From an uncultured Muribaculaceae bacterium (GTDB lineage Bacteria; Bacteroidota; Bacteroidia; Bacteroidales; Muribaculaceae): a stretch of 64,000 nt of DNA. The DNA lies in assembly GCA_934555895.1 (NCBI GenBank), contig CAKTFH010000001.1:124001-188000 (forward strand). Direction: 5' to 3'. How positions within the stretch are numbered: the first letter of the stretch is position 1; every line of letters starts with the position of its first letter. The position numbers were made by a program, and so were the translations under genes. This document shows, piece after piece, positions 62,212 through 64,000 of the stretch. The notes beneath the pieces are model-generated. The model saw only the letters and a program-made list of their open reading frames with translations, was not told the DNA's origin and did no database searches.

Positions 62212-62256
62212 CCCCATGGCACCGGGCCTCCGCACCCTCGCCATGGGGTTTGTTTT
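62212..62256 (+). terminator. Terminator of the secreted repeat protein gene at 60473
   Basis: CCCCATGGC (62212-62220) pairs with GCCATGGGG (62240-62248), followed by TTTGTTTT. Confidence 0.8.
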
Positions 62257-62355
62257 GGCTGAAAACCGCCTGTACACCCCGTTTCAACATAAGCGATGCA
62301 ACATATTTTATGCGATGTGGGCTGTTTTTTATAAGCGAGTGACGGAAAATTTGCG

Positions 62356-62363
62356 TAGCTTTG
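62356..62363 (+). promoter_or_regulatory. -7 box of the GH32 gene
   Basis: TAGCTTTG, 60 bases before the ATG at 62424. No clear -33 box. Confidence 0.55.
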
Positions 62364-62423
62364 CAACCGGATAACCCTGATGCCGAGGGCATCGTATTCT
62401 TTAGAAGAAACAATCATAACCAC

Positions 62424-64000
62424 ATGAAAAACCTGCATAAACTGCTTCTCGGAGCCCTCTGCATGGGCGTTGCAGTGTCGGCTACCGGAGCCGAACGCAC
62501 CCTCAAAGTCACCGACCGCTACATGGTGGTGCCCGTAAGCCATAAATTCGACCGCGTGCGTCTCAAGGTGGCCATCCCGGGCCTTGAGGATATGCCCGTG
62601 GTGGTGCGCATTCCGCAGGACGGCAAAGCCGAATACTACACCTTCCGCGACATGAGCGCCCACAAAGGCAAGAAAATCACCATCACCTATCCCGACGGCC
62701 TCAAGGGCATCGACCTCATCACCTTCAAGCCTGAAATTCCCGACGAGGCTTCGATATACCACGAGCCCAACCGCCCGCAGATGCATTTCACCACCCGCCG
62801 CGGATGGATCAACGACCCCAACGGCCTGGTGTACTACGACGGCGAGTATCACCTCTTCTATCAGCACAACCCCTATGAGCGCGATTGGGAAAACATGACC
62901 TGGGGCCACGCCGTGAGCAATGACCTCGTGCACTGGCAGGAACTCCCCACAGCCATCCATCCCGACTCGCTCGGCACCATATTCTCGGGCTCGGCCGTGA
63001 TAGACTACCGCAACACTTCGAGCTTCGGCAAAAAGGATAAACCCGCCATGGTGGCCTTTTACACCATCGAGACCGGCGGCAAAGGCCAGAAGCAGGGCAT
63101 GGCCTACAGCCTCGACAACGGACGCACCTTCACAAAATATGCCCACAACCCCATCATTGACAGCACCGACAAGTGGCAGACCAACGACACCCGCGACCCG
63201 AGGGTGTTCCCCTACGGCGACCACTGGGTGATGGTGCTCAACGAGCGCGACGGCCACTCCATCTACCGCTCCGACAATCTGCGCGACTGGACCTTCGTGT
63301 CGCACACCACCGGTTTCTGGGAGTGCCCCGACCTCTTCCCGCTGCCGGTCGACGGCAACGAAGCTAACCCGCTGTGGGTGATGTGGGGCGCTTCGGGCAC
63401 CTACATGATAGGCCGCTTCGACGGCGAGAAGTTCACTCCCCTCAGCGGCAAGCATCGCTTTGCCGGAGGCACCCTCTACGCCACACAGACCTATAACAAC
63501 ACCCCCGACGGCCGTCGCATAGCAATAGCATGGGGGCGCCAGGGTCATCCCGGCGAGAACTTCAACGGACAGATGCTCATTCCCACCGAACTCTCACTGC
63601 GCACCACCAAAGACGGCGTGCGCCTCGTGAGCAAGCCCGTGGCCGAGTTCGAGGCCATAGCCAAGCCCGTGGGTAGCTGGAAAAATCTTACTCAGGATCA
63701 GGCCAACGAGATACTCGCCAAGCAGGCCGACACCACACAGCCGCTGCGCATACGCGCCAAAATGCGCCTCAGCCACGCTACCGACGCCTTCCTGGAGCTC
63801 AACGGCCGCCGTGTGATCGACTACGACCTCAACCAGACACGCCTCAACGGCTACCATTATTCGCCTCAGGATCCCACATCGATGGAACTCACCGCCGATG
63901 TGTATATCGACCGCACCTCCACCGAAGCCTTTTTCGACAGCGGACTCTTCTCCGACTCGCAGGAGCGCGACATGAAGCGCGGCTCATCCACTCCCCGCTT
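62424..64000 (+). CDS. Exported GH32 family fructan hydrolase (levanase/invertase-type), 3'-truncated by the window
   Basis: At least 525 residues; the frame is open to the right edge. A signal peptide (KNLHKLLLGALCMGVAVSATG) precedes the GH32 five-bladed propeller. Its nucleophile motif is GWINDPNGLVYYDGEYHLFYQHNP, the middle motif TRDPRVF, and the acid/base motif FWECPDLF. A beta-sandwich follows. It hydrolyses beta-fructans such as inulin or levan outside the inner membrane. No SusC/D pair precedes it, so any fructan locus would lie downstream. Confidence 0.93.
   Translation, partial: MKNLHKLLLGALCMGVAVSATGAERTLKVTDRYMVVPVSHKFDRVRLKVAIPGLEDMPVVVRIPQDGKAEYYTFRDMSAHKGKKITITYPDGLKGIDLITFKPEIPDEASIYHEPNRPQMHFTTRRGWINDPNGLVYYDGEYHLFYQHNPYERDWENMTWGHAVSNDLVHWQELPTAIHPDSLGTIFSGSAVIDYRNTSSFGKKDKPAMVAFYTIETGGKGQKQGMAYSLDNGRTFTKYAHNPIIDSTDKWQTNDTRDPRVFPYGDHWVMVLNERDGHSIYRSDNLRDWTFVSHTTGFWECPDLFPLPVDGNEANPLWVMWGASGTYMIGRFDGEKFTPLSGKHRFAGGTLYATQTYNNTPDGRRIAIAWGRQGHPGENFNGQMLIPTELSLRTTKDGVRLVSKPVAEFEAIAKPVGSWKNLTQDQANEILAKQADTTQPLRIRAKMRLSHATDAFLELNGRRVIDYDLNQTRLNGYHYSPQDPTSMELTADVYIDRTSTEAFFDSGLFSDSQERDMKRGSSTPR

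Noticed and set aside
62208..63548. 446-residue minus-strand open frame over the GH32 gene
   Set aside because: Antisense shadow; the plus strand has intact GH32 motifs and a signal peptide.

Overview
The window reads as chromosome from a member of Bacteroidales, and a gut Muribaculaceae-like lineage is my best guess. The reasons are the repeated TAnnTTTG -7 boxes, several with a TTTG -33 box about 19-20 bases upstream. Bacteroidete family signatures also recur: DUF4954, DUF4292, a 6-bladed beta-propeller lipoprotein, the glycogen debranching/GT4/GH57 trio, and secreted proteins ending in a YxLQGVRV...GIYIRR...EKV tail. All functional calls come from reading the translated sequence. No database search was run.

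Layout. Bases 1-2908 hold the end of a metal ABC permease, a membrane-anchored GH25 lysozyme and a SulP anion transporter. Next come recA (minus strand), bioB and a cytidylate-kinase-like gene. From 6982 to 12382 there is a tight plus-strand run: mtnN and luxS (AI-2/SAH recycling), a steroid 5-alpha-reductase homologue, an Old Yellow Enzyme-type reductase, two short-chain dehydrogenases and a SpoU methyltransferase. From 18574 back to 12393 a six-gene minus-strand operon encodes a GH3-family enzyme, alkaline phosphatase, a DUF4919-like protein, a degenerate kinase, an acetyltransferase and RNase HII. A VWA protein and a secreted TPR-CHAT protein with a small partner follow. Then come a serine-type sulfatase, RNase Z, and the run dut - TPR - DUF4292 lipoprotein - EnvC-like - tadA. 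A glycogen operon occupies 33916-38652. After it lie a 347-bp MITE-like element, a C10 protease and cell-envelope genes (DUF4954, rmlC, GlmU-like). A further minus operon carries an acyltransferase, a sigma-54 activator, lptE, an uncharacterised gene and secG. The right end has tRNA-Leu, an esterase, a DUF362 protein, two related secreted repeat proteins, an AAA ATPase preceded by 33-bp tandem repeats, and a GH32 glycosidase cut by the window edge.

The most exciting element is the 8198-11835 cluster. The first protein matches vertebrate SRD5A steroid 5-alpha-reductases very closely, including the C-terminal GMGIN...SD...LR.PG and ANYLGE..EW.GYA blocks. It sits with an OYE-type enoate reductase and two hydroxysteroid-dehydrogenase-like SDRs. 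Together they look like a complete route for saturating and reducing 3-keto-delta4 steroids or bile acids, comparable to the 5AR/5BR/3beta-HSDH set known from isoallolithocholate-producing gut Bacteroidales. Other points worth a second look are the pseudokinase, the secreted TPR-CHAT pair, the MITE, the promoter-overlapping repeats before the AAA ATPase, and the shared C-terminal tail and duplicated module of the secreted proteins.
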